Positions 15,323 through 21,931 of a stretch of 21,931 nucleotides of DNA are shown piece after piece; position 1 is the stretch's first letter; each line of letters starts with the position of its first letter. The notes under the pieces were generated by a model. That model was not told where the DNA came from. It made no database searches and saw nothing but the letters and a program-made list of their open reading frames with translations. The position numbers and the translations under genes are program-made. The stretch is from an uncultured Fretibacterium sp. GTDB lineage: Bacteria > Synergistota > Synergistia > Synergistales > Aminobacteriaceae. The stretch lies in NCBI GenBank assembly GCA_937915835.1, contig CALGHA010000098.1, forward strand, positions 1-21,931. The letters run 5' to 3'.

Positions 15323-15456
15323 GATAGAGTAATTTTAGCATAAACCGTTTTATGTATAAATTTACCCGTTTGAAATATATACAAGCCTAAAATTTTTATT
15401 GATAATTATCACATTCCCAAAAAATTATACAGCATCGGGAGGTGCAGAATATCATC
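15323..15456. promoter_or_regulatory. divergent control region between the AraC gene and the TRAP operon
   Basis: On the minus strand, TGCTAAAAT (plus positions 15332-15340) is an extended -10 for the regulator. CATAAA-CCGT-TTTATG at 15339-15354 is an inverted repeat. CCGTTT occurs at 15345-15350 and again at 15366-15371, exactly 21 bases apart (two helical turns), a typical AraC-family layout. TGATAATTATCA at 15400-15411 is a perfect 12-base palindrome whose GATAAT could also be the -10 of the TRAP operon. GGGAGG at 15437-15442 is the ribosome site. Confidence 0.45.
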
Positions 15457-16497
15457 ATGAGTCGTACAGCAAAATTTGTATGGGCTGTAATATCAATCGC
15501 CTTAGCTGTGATTGCCTGTTACTCGTTCATCACGATTAATGCGCAGAGCGGCGTAACTGGCGACAAAATTTTAATGCGTCTTGGACATGGTCAAGCCGGA
15601 AATTCTGAAATCGGCGGAACTATCGCTTATCTTTCGGATTTAGCGGCAGAAGATCCCAGCAAAAATATTCAGGTCTCTGTTTATCCCGGCAGTGTCTTAG
15701 GAGGAGAGACGGCAATGATTGAGCTTGTTCAAGCCGGAGTTCTCGACATGGCAAAAATTAGCGCGAACACTCTCGGCCAATTCGATGACAGATACACAAT
15801 TTTTTCACTGCCTTATCTGTTCGTTGGTCAGGAGCATTATTACGAGGCTATGGCGAAAAGTCAGCAAGTCAGGGAATTATTCAACGCGACGAAAAGTAGA
15901 GGCTATATTGCAATAGGCTATTACGCGAATGGCTCAAGAAATTTTTATCTCAAGGAAAATACTCCCGTAACAAGTCCGGCAGTCCTGAAGGGTAAAAAAA
16001 TTCGTTCAATGCCGAGTTCAACGTCAATGGCTATGATCGAAGCAATGGGCGGTTCTCCTGTTCCTATGGCGGCTGGCGAAACTTACACGTCGTTACAGCA
16101 GGGCATCGTTGACGGAGCAGAAAATACCGAACTCGTTCTTAACGTTGACAAGCATGAAGAAATCGTGAAGTCTTACACTTACACCGAGCATCAATATACT
16201 CCGGATATTTATATTATCAGTATGAAGACTTGGGACAAACTCACGAAAGAACAGCAGGATTATTTGCTTGAATGTTTTGTGAAGCTGAATGAGAATTTCG
16301 TTAATCGTTATAATCGCATGATGGACGACGCAATCAACGAGGCTAAAACTTACGGTGTCAGCATTTACAAGGGAATTGACAAGACAGAGTTTATACAAGC
16401 AGTACAGCCAATACACGCGAATTTCTTAGCGAAAGGTGCACAGTATAAAGCTCTTTATGATGACATTCAGAAATACGCGAAGGGAGGCACAGAATAA
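15457..16497 (+). CDS. dctP: TRAP transporter substrate-binding protein (DctP family)
   Basis: The extracytoplasmic solute receptor of a TRAP transporter, about 346 residues. An N-terminal hydrophobic stretch (FVWAVISIALAVIA, residues 7-20) is a signal sequence. A Cys follows it that could be a lipobox, and an alternative cleavage after INA is also possible. The mature domain has family landmarks: MRLGHGQAGNS, VYPGSVLGGETAMIELVQAG, FSLPYLF, and GKKIRSMPSS, whose Arg is the conserved ligand-carboxylate contact of DctP proteins. A carboxylated sugar is thus plausible. I chose the ATG at 15457. The GTG at 15442 overlaps the GGGAGG site. Its stop overlaps the start of the next gene by one base. 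By context the likely substrate is an unsaturated uronate-rhamnose disaccharide. Confidence 0.92.
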   Translation: MSRTAKFVWAVISIALAVIACYSFITINAQSGVTGDKILMRLGHGQAGNSEIGGTIAYLSDLAAEDPSKNIQVSVYPGSVLGGETAMIELVQAGVLDMAKISANTLGQFDDRYTIFSLPYLFVGQEHYYEAMAKSQQVRELFNATKSRGYIAIGYYANGSRNFYLKENTPVTSPAVLKGKKIRSMPSSTSMAMIEAMGGSPVPMAAGETYTSLQQGIVDGAENTELVLNVDKHEEIVKSYTYTEHQYTPDIYIISMKTWDKLTKEQQDYLLECFVKLNENFVNRYNRMMDDAINEAKTYGVSIYKGIDKTEFIQAVQPIHANFLAKGAQYKALYDDIQKYAKGGTE

Positions 16498-16973
16498 TGA
16501 AATCTCTCGTGAAACTCATGAATACAATTTTACGTTTTATCCTGGCGTTAATGGTTGCAATTATGGTTATTGCGTGCTGTTATCAGGTCGTTACGCGTTT
16601 CATTCTCAATGACCCAAGCAAGTACACCGAAGAATTTTTGCGTTATATGCTTATATGGCTTACTATGCTTGGTGCTCCTTATGCTTACGGCGGAGGCAAA
16701 CATTTATCTATAGATTTGCTCGTTATGAACTTCAGCGAGAAGGGTAAAAATCTCGTGCGCGTATTCGTTGAAGTCGTCGTGTTAATCTTGAGCTTAGCAG
16801 TGTTCGTTTTCGGCGGAATTGCTGTAACTATTAATGCTGGCGGACAAATTTCTGCGGCTATGCAGTTACCTATGGAATGTTATTACGCGTGTATACCTGT
16901 CGGCGGTGTGTTGATGGCGATATACAGCGTTGACAGATTATTAGACGCGTTGAAAGACTTGAAGGAGGGATAA
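16497..16973 (+). CDS. dctQ: TRAP transporter small permease (DctQ family)
   Basis: The four-helix small membrane subunit, 158 residues, typical length. Hydrophobic segments fall at about residues 11-30, 45-65, 87-110 and 128-145. The family motif FLRYMLIWLTMLGAPYAY is at about residues 47-64, followed by GGGKHLSIDLL. Its ATG overlaps the TAA of the binding-protein gene (TAATG), so translation is probably coupled. The large permease begins 6 bases after its stop, which is the standard P-Q-M order. Confidence 0.93.
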   Translation: MKSLVKLMNTILRFILALMVAIMVIACCYQVVTRFILNDPSKYTEEFLRYMLIWLTMLGAPYAYGGGKHLSIDLLVMNFSEKGKNLVRVFVEVVVLILSLAVFVFGGIAVTINAGGQISAAMQLPMECYYACIPVGGVLMAIYSVDRLLDALKDLKEG

Positions 16974-16979
16974 ATTATT

Positions 16980-18287
16980 ATGGAACTTCAGGCGGCAATA
17001 TTATTAATCACAGTATTTTTCCTGCTGTTAATCCTCAATGTTCCAGTTTCATACAGCATAATAGCTTCAGCTTTCGTAACGATTACGGCATTCTTGAGCT
17101 TTAATTTTGGAACGTTTGTATCAGCTCAAAAAGTTATTGCCGGGATCGACAGTTTCTCGTTAATCGCCGTACCCTTCTTCATACTTGCGGGCCTGTTAAT
17201 GTCCAGCGGAGGAATTGCCCGGAGATTAATCAACCTTGCAATGTTAGTACTTGGTCGAGTTCCAGGTGCTTTAGCTTTGACGAACGCGGCGGGTAATGCA
17301 ATGTTCGGATCAATTTCGGGCTCAGGGATTGCGGCGGCTACAGCTATCGGCGGAGTAATGCTTCCGTTGGAGAAAGAGGACGGTTACGATGACGGATTTG
17401 CGGCGGCAATGAACGTTGCGACTGCTCCTGTTGGTCAGTTAATCCCTCCGACTACGGCGTTCATAATTTACTCGACAGCTAGTGGCGGAACTTCAGTAGC
17501 TACGTTATTTATGGCAGGCTGGATTCCTGGACTTGTCTGGACTGTTTGCTGTATGGTCGTGGGATATTATATCGCGAAAAAGTACGGTTATGTTCGCACG
17601 GTTGAGAATAATATCACGTTCGGTTATGCGTTAAAAGTAATCTGGGAAGCAATCCCCAGCCTGTTCTTAATCGTAATAATTATCGGCGGCATTTTGTCAG
17701 GATATTTCACACCGACTGAAGCGTCAGGAGTAGCTGTAGCTTATGCGTTTATTTTGTCAGTATTATTCTATCGTTCGATTAAACTTTCTGAAATTCCCGA
17801 TATTCTCGTGAACACGGCGATAATGACGACCGTCGTAATGTTGATAATCGGAGCGTCTTCGGTGCTGTCATTCGTGCTTTCATTCACAGGACTTCCAACG
17901 GTCATAAGCAAAATGGTTCTCGGCATAACTGACAATAAATATATTTTGCTCTTCATCATGAATATATTCTTGTTAATTGTCGGCACGTTTATGGACATGG
18001 CTCCGGCATTATTAATCTTCACGCCGATATTCCTTCCCATTGTTAAGAGCTTCGGGATGACTCCTGTACAGTTCGGAGTAATGATAGTCTTCAACTTGGC
18101 AGTCGGAACGATAACTCCTCCGGTTGGTAATGTCTTATTCGTCGGTTGCAGCTTGGCGAAATTGAAACTTGAAGTAGTCTTGAAGAGTTTGATGCCGTTC
18201 TTCATTGCGATATTCGTTGCACTGTTGTTGACGACGTATGTTCCGGCATTGAGTGAATGGCTTCCGTCGATTCTTGGCCTTATGTAA
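16980..18287 (+). CDS. dctM: TRAP transporter large permease (DctM family)
   Basis: The transport-catalysing membrane subunit, 435 residues, which uses an ion gradient to move substrate handed over by the binding protein. It is strongly hydrophobic with roughly a dozen helices. Family landmarks are LNVPVSYSIIASAF, LIAVPFFILAGLLMSSGGIA, the internal-repeat motif MFGSISGSGIAAATAIGGVM, TAPVGQLIPPTTAFI, and the matching second repeat LAVGTITPPVGNVLFVG. GGAGGGAT just before the stop of dctQ serves as its ribosome site. GH105 follows after 19 bases. Confidence 0.95.
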   Translation: MELQAAILLITVFFLLLILNVPVSYSIIASAFVTITAFLSFNFGTFVSAQKVIAGIDSFSLIAVPFFILAGLLMSSGGIARRLINLAMLVLGRVPGALALTNAAGNAMFGSISGSGIAAATAIGGVMLPLEKEDGYDDGFAAAMNVATAPVGQLIPPTTAFIIYSTASGGTSVATLFMAGWIPGLVWTVCCMVVGYYIAKKYGYVRTVENNITFGYALKVIWEAIPSLFLIVIIIGGILSGYFTPTEASGVAVAYAFILSVLFYRSIKLSEIPDILVNTAIMTTVVMLIIGASSVLSFVLSFTGLPTVISKMVLGITDNKYILLFIMNIFLLIVGTFMDMAPALLIFTPIFLPIVKSFGMTPVQFGVMIVFNLAVGTITPPVGNVLFVGCSLAKLKLEVVLKSLMPFFIAIFVALLLTTYVPALSEWLPSILGLM

Positions 18288-18306
18288 AATGTAAGGAGTT
18301 TATGAC

Positions 18307-19428
18307 ATGAACAGGGAAGAAATACAAGCAAAACTCGACTTAGTGATAAACAAGCTCATGCACTTAGGAGAGCCGGAGAACGAAGAAGCATTACAAGAGG
18401 GCGGCGAAGCGCGAGGATTTTTCCGTCGTGATTTCGGCATAACTGAGTGGGATTGGCCGCAAGGTGTCGGACTTTACGGTTTATTGAAGATTATGCAGTT
18501 AACGGGCCGCGAGGATTACCGGGAATTTCTGCACAACTGGTTCAAGGATAATATTGCTAAGGGGCTTCCTTCACGCAATATCAACACGACGACACCGTTA
18601 TTAACTCTTGTAGGCTTGAACGAGTATTACAATGACGCGGAATTTGAGGCATTATGCATTGACTGGGCAAAATGGCTTCTTGAGTGTATACCTCGAACAC
18701 GCTGGGGAGGATTTCAGCACGTTACAAGCGCGAACGGAGATAGACAAGGCGTGAGGCTCAACGAAAACGAGATGTGGATTGATACGTTATTCATGACCGT
18801 GTTATTCTTGAACAAGATGGGCCAGAAATATAATAATCGTGAATGGATTGACGAGAGCATTCATCAGGTTCTAATGCACATCAAATATTTATACGACACT
18901 CACACGGGATTATTCTTTCACGGTTGGAGCTTTAATCGCATGGACAATTTCGGCGGAGTTTTCTGGTGCAGAGGTAACAGCTGGTTCACGCTTGGAATTC
19001 TTGATTATCTCGACATGTTCAAAGGTTCGCTCAATCAGGGCGTAAAGACTTTCATACTTGACACATATTTAGCTCAGGTTAAGGCCTTGAAGAATTTACA
19101 GGATGACTCCGGACTTTGGCACACTGTACTGAATGACCCGACGAGTTACGTTGAAGTCTCAGGAAGTGCGGCGATTGCGGCAGGAATTCTCAAGGGAATA
19201 CGTTCAGGAATATTGAGCGATTCTTATCTTGAGTGCGCAGAACGTGCCGTGTGTGCTATCATGAACAATATTGCTTCGGACGGTACAGTCTTGAATGTTT
19301 CCGGCGGCACTGGAATGGGATTAGACGCAAATCACTACAAAAATATTTTGATCGCGCCTATGGCTTATGGTCAGTCACTGGTAATTCTTGCTCTCGTTGA
19401 AGCGTTAATTCATGTTCAGGAGGATTAG
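18307..19428 (+). CDS. unsaturated rhamnogalacturonyl hydrolase (GH105)
   Basis: Hydrolyses the unsaturated uronic acid from the non-reducing end of rhamnogalacturonan fragments, releasing rhamnose (or a rhamnose-ended product) and an unsaturated uronate that rearranges to 5-keto-4-deoxyuronate. The 373-residue (alpha/alpha)6-barrel matches YteR/RhiN in length. Landmarks are the N-terminal WDWPQGVGLYGL (about 48-59), the catalytic Asp in EMWIDTLFM (about residue 159), GLFFHGWSFN and WCRGNSWFTLG. There is no signal peptide, so it acts in the cytoplasm on imported substrate. Position straight after the TRAP permease and before rhaM ties transport, hydrolysis and rhamnose use together. It could also accept other delta-4,5-uronosides. 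Confidence 0.92.
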   Translation: MNREEIQAKLDLVINKLMHLGEPENEEALQEGGEARGFFRRDFGITEWDWPQGVGLYGLLKIMQLTGREDYREFLHNWFKDNIAKGLPSRNINTTTPLLTLVGLNEYYNDAEFEALCIDWAKWLLECIPRTRWGGFQHVTSANGDRQGVRLNENEMWIDTLFMTVLFLNKMGQKYNNREWIDESIHQVLMHIKYLYDTHTGLFFHGWSFNRMDNFGGVFWCRGNSWFTLGILDYLDMFKGSLNQGVKTFILDTYLAQVKALKNLQDDSGLWHTVLNDPTSYVEVSGSAAIAAGILKGIRSGILSDSYLECAERAVCAIMNNIASDGTVLNVSGGTGMGLDANHYKNILIAPMAYGQSLVILALVEALIHVQED

Positions 19429-19437
19429 CAAATCAAA

Positions 19438-19755
19438 ATGGAACGTTACGCATGGAAAGCTGTAGTAAAGCCCGGAATGCTTGATGAGTACAAGCGCAGA
19501 CATGATAACATCTGGCCGGAATTAAAAGCGTTATTGAAGTCAGCAGGCATTAAGAATTACACGATTTGGAACGTCGGCAATGAATTATTCGGCTATTACG
19601 AGTGCGAAAAAGGCGTTGACTTCGCGGCGAAAACTCAAGCTGAAAGTGAAATCGTCGACAAATGGAACGAATACATGAAAGACGTCATGATTATGGAGAT
19701 GGACCCTGTAACAGGAGCACAGCCGAAATTGACGCAGGTATTCTTCCTTGAGTAA
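19438..19755 (+). CDS. rhaM: L-rhamnose mutarotase
   Basis: Interconverts the alpha and beta anomers of L-rhamnose, supplying the form used by the isomerase. At 105 residues it matches E. coli RhaM. The catalytic His is at residue 22 in YKRRHDNIWPEL, and the NYTIWNVGNELFGYYEC and VDKWNEYM segments are typical. A TTCAGGAGG site lies in the last codons of the GH105 gene, with a 9-base gap between the genes. It is placed with GH105 rather than with rhaBAD, fitting release of rhamnose in one anomeric form by the hydrolase. Confidence 0.96.
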   Translation: MERYAWKAVVKPGMLDEYKRRHDNIWPELKALLKSAGIKNYTIWNVGNELFGYYECEKGVDFAAKTQAESEIVDKWNEYMKDVMIMEMDPVTGAQPKLTQVFFLE

Positions 19756-19768
19756 GTGAGTAAAATTT

Positions 19769-19806
19769 TTCCCTCTGGTTACGAATTGGCCGGAGGGAAT
19801 TTTTTT
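19769..19806 (+). terminator. Rho-independent terminator of the TRAP/GH105/rhaM operon
   Basis: TCCCTCTGG (19770-19778) pairs with CCGGAGGGA (19790-19798), 9 bp with one G-U pair, followed by A and seven T (19800-19806). Confidence 0.93.
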
Positions 19807-19813
19807 CACGCGC

Positions 19814-19819
19814 TATAAT
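19814..19819 (+). promoter_or_regulatory. -10 box of the symporter gene
   Basis: A perfect TATAAT seven bases after the terminator T-tract. The ribosome site AGGAGG is at 19839-19844, 14 bases before the ATG. The -35 position would fall inside the terminator stem and does not match TTGACA. Confidence 0.5.
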
Positions 19820-19858
19820 ATCAGCAAATTTTTCATTCAGGAGGCTTAAAACTCACTC

Positions 19859-21097
19859 ATGAAAGCGCAATCAATAGCACGTAATTATTTCTTCCTCATG
19901 ATATTACTTCTTGCAATGATACTTGGAGCTGTAACCGGTTATATTGCTCCTGACGTTGCGGGGAATATCGCGTTTCTCGGAACAATTTTTATCAGATTAA
20001 TGTTCTGTATAGTCGTCCCGATGGTATTTGCTTCGATCGCAGGGGCTGTAGCGGGCACGAAGGATCTCAAGCGTTCCGGAAAAATCATGTGGGTAACGGT
20101 TATAACCTTCATAATCACCGGAGCAATTGCGGCGATAATATATTTCGTCCTCGTTTTAATTTTCCCGCCTGTAACAGGAGCATGGACTAACGCGGCAACT
20201 GAGGAACTCGGAAATCACGCGACGATGACGCAGATGATCGTGAACTTCTTCACAGTTGAGGATTTCGTCGGGTTATTATCGAGAAGAGCAATGCTGCCGT
20301 TAATAGTTTTCTCGGTATTGTTCGGCTTTGCGGTAAATCTCAGCGGAGAAGAGGGCGAGCCGGTTCGTAAATTTTTAGCGAGCTTGACGGTCGTAATGTT
20401 GAAGTTCGTAAATCTTGTAACGTATTATGCACCTGTAGCATTCTTCGCGATTTTCGCTGACCTTGTTGCGAGTTACGGGCCTCAGATTACACAGGATTAC
20501 GCGCGAGCATTGGGATTATATTATCCTGTGTGCTTTATCTATATTTTTACGGCGTTTCCAATTATGGCCTTCATCGGAGCAGGAAGCGAAGGAGTACGCG
20601 CGATGTTCCGTCATATTCTTAATCCCGCGATCGTCTCACTCGGAACATGTTCATCAATCGCTACAATTCCAACTAACATGGAAGCTGCGGCCGACACTGG
20701 AATTTCACGCGATGTTTCGGATATCGTTCTTCCTTTGGGAGCGACAATGCATATGGACGGTTCATGTTTCTCATGCGTATTGAAGATTGCGTTTGTCTTG
20801 GGAGTTTTGGGTAAGCCTATGACATTTGCGGATTTGCCGATGATTGTACTTGTTGCAGTGTTCTCTTCGGTCGGAATGAGCGGAGTTCCCGGCGGCGGTT
20901 ATATTGGCGAATATATTATCTGCACGTTATTTTTCCCGGAGAATATTGAACTTGCTTTCCCAATTTTGGTCGCTATCGGAAATCTCGTAGATCCTCCAGC
21001 AACGATGATTAATGCGGCAGGAGATTACGTCGTATCGTTTATAGTGTCAAGGTTTGTTGACGGCAAAGACTGGCTGAAGAAGGCTAAAGCGGCATAA
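19859..21097 (+). CDS. dicarboxylate/amino acid:cation symporter family (DAACS) transporter
   Basis: An inner-membrane, ion-coupled elevator transporter of the glutamate-transporter fold, 412 residues. The family core is visible: hairpin 1 as LGTCSSIATIPTNMEAA (about 261-277), the unwound helix motif as GATMHMDGS (the HMDGS is at 298-302, usual form NMDGT), hairpin 2 as GVPGGGYIGE, and the last helix as DPPATMINAAGD. Two features are unusual: His and Ser replace the Asn and Thr of NMDGT, and Ala sits where acidic-substrate carriers have the Arg that binds the side-chain carboxylate (DxxRT). It is therefore unlikely to carry aspartate, glutamate or C4-dicarboxylates in the standard way; a neutral amino acid or other solute is more plausible. 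It is a single gene with its own promoter and terminator. Confidence 0.88.
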   Translation: MKAQSIARNYFFLMILLLAMILGAVTGYIAPDVAGNIAFLGTIFIRLMFCIVVPMVFASIAGAVAGTKDLKRSGKIMWVTVITFIITGAIAAIIYFVLVLIFPPVTGAWTNAATEELGNHATMTQMIVNFFTVEDFVGLLSRRAMLPLIVFSVLFGFAVNLSGEEGEPVRKFLASLTVVMLKFVNLVTYYAPVAFFAIFADLVASYGPQITQDYARALGLYYPVCFIYIFTAFPIMAFIGAGSEGVRAMFRHILNPAIVSLGTCSSIATIPTNMEAAADTGISRDVSDIVLPLGATMHMDGSCFSCVLKIAFVLGVLGKPMTFADLPMIVLVAVFSSVGMSGVPGGGYIGEYIICTLFFPENIELAFPILVAIGNLVDPPATMINAAGDYVVSFIVSRFVDGKDWLKKAKAA

Positions 21098-21108
21098 AAA
21101 GTTTATTT

Positions 21109-21140
21109 GCCTCCTCTGAAAAAAGGGGAGGTAATTTTTT
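21109..21140 (+). terminator. Rho-independent terminator of the symporter gene
   Basis: GCCTCCTC (21109-21116) pairs with GGGGAGGT (21125-21132) with G-U pairs at two places, an A-rich loop, then AA and six T (21135-21140). Confidence 0.88.
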
Positions 21141-21155
21141 ACCTTGAAGATAATA

Positions 21156-21161
21156 TATAAT
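21156..21161 (+). promoter_or_regulatory. -10 box of kptA
   Basis: A perfect TATAAT in an AT-rich stretch between the terminator and the GGGGGAG ribosome site. The -35 position is not recognisable. Confidence 0.4.
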
Positions 21162-21189
21162 TACATCAGACTGAAAGGGGGAGCATAAC

Positions 21190-21726
21190 ATGAGTGACAA
21201 AAACGCACTCAGCAGGTATATATCATTAATACTTCGGCATCATCCGGAAGCGGCAGGAATAGAATTAGACGAACACGGCTGGGCCAATGTTGATGAGCTA
21301 ATCGAAGGGATAAACAGGACACGAAAAATTGATTTCCCAACACTTGAAGCGATTGTTGCAGAGGACAAGAAGGGGAGATATTCATTCAGCGATGACAAGA
21401 AATTAATCCGGGCCAATCAGGGGCATTCAGTGAATGTTGACGTTGAACTTGAGGAGCTTGAACCGCCGGAAATTCTTTATCACGGGACGGGCGAGAAATT
21501 CACGGCTAAAATTGACGCTGAGGGTTTGAAACACGGCACAAGATTATACGTTCACTTGTCGGGAGATATTGATACGGCGAAAAAAGTCGGACAAAGACAC
21601 GGGAAACCTGTAGTGTATCTTGTGAAGTCAGGTGAAATGTTCCGTGAAGGTTATAAATTCTTCAGATCAGTAAACGGCGTATGGCTGACGGAAAATGTTC
21701 CTGTAAAATTTCTATCACGAAGCTAA
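21190..21726 (+). CDS. kptA: RNA 2'-phosphotransferase (KptA/Tpt1 family)
   Basis: Transfers a 2'-phosphate from RNA to NAD, giving ADP-ribose 1''-2'' cyclic phosphate and nicotinamide. In fungi this completes tRNA splicing; in bacteria, which lack that pathway, the physiological substrate is unknown. The 178-residue length is normal. The Arg-His-Arg-Arg set of the family is visible: LRHHP (Arg16, His17), RANQGHS (Arg74) and HGTRLYVHLS (about Arg118). The EILYHGT motif is the NAD-site marker. The ATG follows AAAGGGGGAG. It is a single gene convergent with thrS. Nothing around it suggests an RNA repair operon. Confidence 0.95.
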   Translation: MSDKNALSRYISLILRHHPEAAGIELDEHGWANVDELIEGINRTRKIDFPTLEAIVAEDKKGRYSFSDDKKLIRANQGHSVNVDVELEELEPPEILYHGTGEKFTAKIDAEGLKHGTRLYVHLSGDIDTAKKVGQRHGKPVVYLVKSGEMFREGYKFFRSVNGVWLTENVPVKFLSRS

Positions 21727-21742
21727 ACTGCAAGTATAAAAA

Positions 21743-21775
21743 CTCCCGCAATGCGAATCTCTCACACTGCGGGAC
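21743..21775 (-). terminator. hairpin terminator of thrS, possibly shared with kptA
   Basis: TCCCGCA (21744-21750) pairs with TGCGGGA (21768-21774), 7 bp. On the minus strand the stem is followed by GTTTTTAT, giving a U-tract for thrS. On the plus strand six A come before T, so it is weaker for kptA. Confidence 0.75.
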
Positions 21776-21785
21776 AAAAAATTTT

Positions 21786-21931
21786 CTAACGCATAGGGTT
21801 AAATTCTTTCTTGGTAAGCTCGATAAATTCATCAAAACTCATTGAGCCTAAATCTCCCTTTGAACGCTCTCGAACACCGACGCTGTGATTTTCTTTTTCC
21901 TTATCGCCGACGACCAGCATATACGGGACTT
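21786..21931 (-). CDS. thrS: threonyl-tRNA synthetase, C-terminal end (truncated by window edge)
   Basis: The minus-strand frame from the window edge to the TAG at 21786-21788 encodes about 48 residues beginning VPYMLVVGDKE. It continues through VGVRERSKGDLGSMSFDEFI and ends KKEFNPMR. This is the end of the anticodon-binding domain of ThrRS, where PYMLVVGDKE and the GDLGSM segment are characteristic. It joins threonine to tRNA-Thr in the cytoplasm. The gene is convergent with kptA and its 5' part lies beyond the window. Confidence 0.93.
   Translation of the reverse strand, partial: VPYMLVVGDKEKENHSVGVRERSKGDLGSMSFDEFIELTKKEFNPMR

Noticed and set aside
17768..18331. 187-codon minus-strand open frame over the end of dctM
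   Set aside because: The plus strand carries well-conserved TRAP motifs throughout. The antisense frame has no ribosome site or family motif.

Overview
The window most resembles the chromosome of a fermentative, probably gut- or rumen-dwelling anaerobic bacterium of moderate GC. The main sugar-binding protein has a Sec signal peptide with no lipobox, which points to a cell with an outer membrane. TRAP transport, pectin-sugar catabolism and strong GGAGG ribosome sites placed 9-14 nt before the start would fit a Synergistota-like lineage. That placement is a guess from gene style, not a phylogenetic result. The window is dense and nearly all on the plus strand. No gene-free stretch exceeds 300 bases, and I saw no rRNA, tRNA, CRISPR array or insertion sequence.

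Layout. (1) Positions 1-2050: the 3' end of a YtcJ-like amidohydrolase, then a complete 4-alpha-glucanotransferase (malQ). (2) Positions 2139-12737: an AraC-type regulator, then a rhamnose operon in the order rhaB, rhaA, rhaD, fucO, ABC ATPase, permease, permease, binding protein, ending at a strong terminator. (3) Positions 12795-14540: a lone asparagine-synthetase-like gene with its own promoter; its best ATG is out of frame across a 5-base tandem repeat. (4) Positions 14552-19755: a minus-strand AraC regulator divergent from a TRAP transporter (P, Q, M), a GH105 unsaturated rhamnogalacturonyl hydrolase and L-rhamnose mutarotase, ending at a terminator. (5) Positions 19859-21097: a glutamate-transporter-family symporter that lacks the usual substrate-carboxylate arginine. 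(6) Positions 21190-21726: a KptA/Tpt1 RNA 2'-phosphotransferase. (7) The minus-strand C-terminal end of threonyl-tRNA synthetase at the right edge.

How the parts fit. Two import routes appear to converge on rhamnose. The ABC system brings in free rhamnose. The TRAP system probably brings in an unsaturated uronate-rhamnose disaccharide from rhamnogalacturonan, which GH105 splits in the cytoplasm. RhaM interconverts rhamnose anomers, RhaA isomerises, RhaB phosphorylates, RhaD cleaves to DHAP and lactaldehyde, and FucO reduces lactaldehyde to 1,2-propanediol under anaerobic conditions. No genes for 5-keto-4-deoxyuronate or propanediol metabolism lie in the window.

The most interesting points are the possible pentanucleotide frame switch in the asparagine-synthetase-like gene, a GC-rich palindromic element before the rhamnose-binding-protein gene, a shortened RhaB, the missing transporter arginine, and two AraC regulators that look leaderless.
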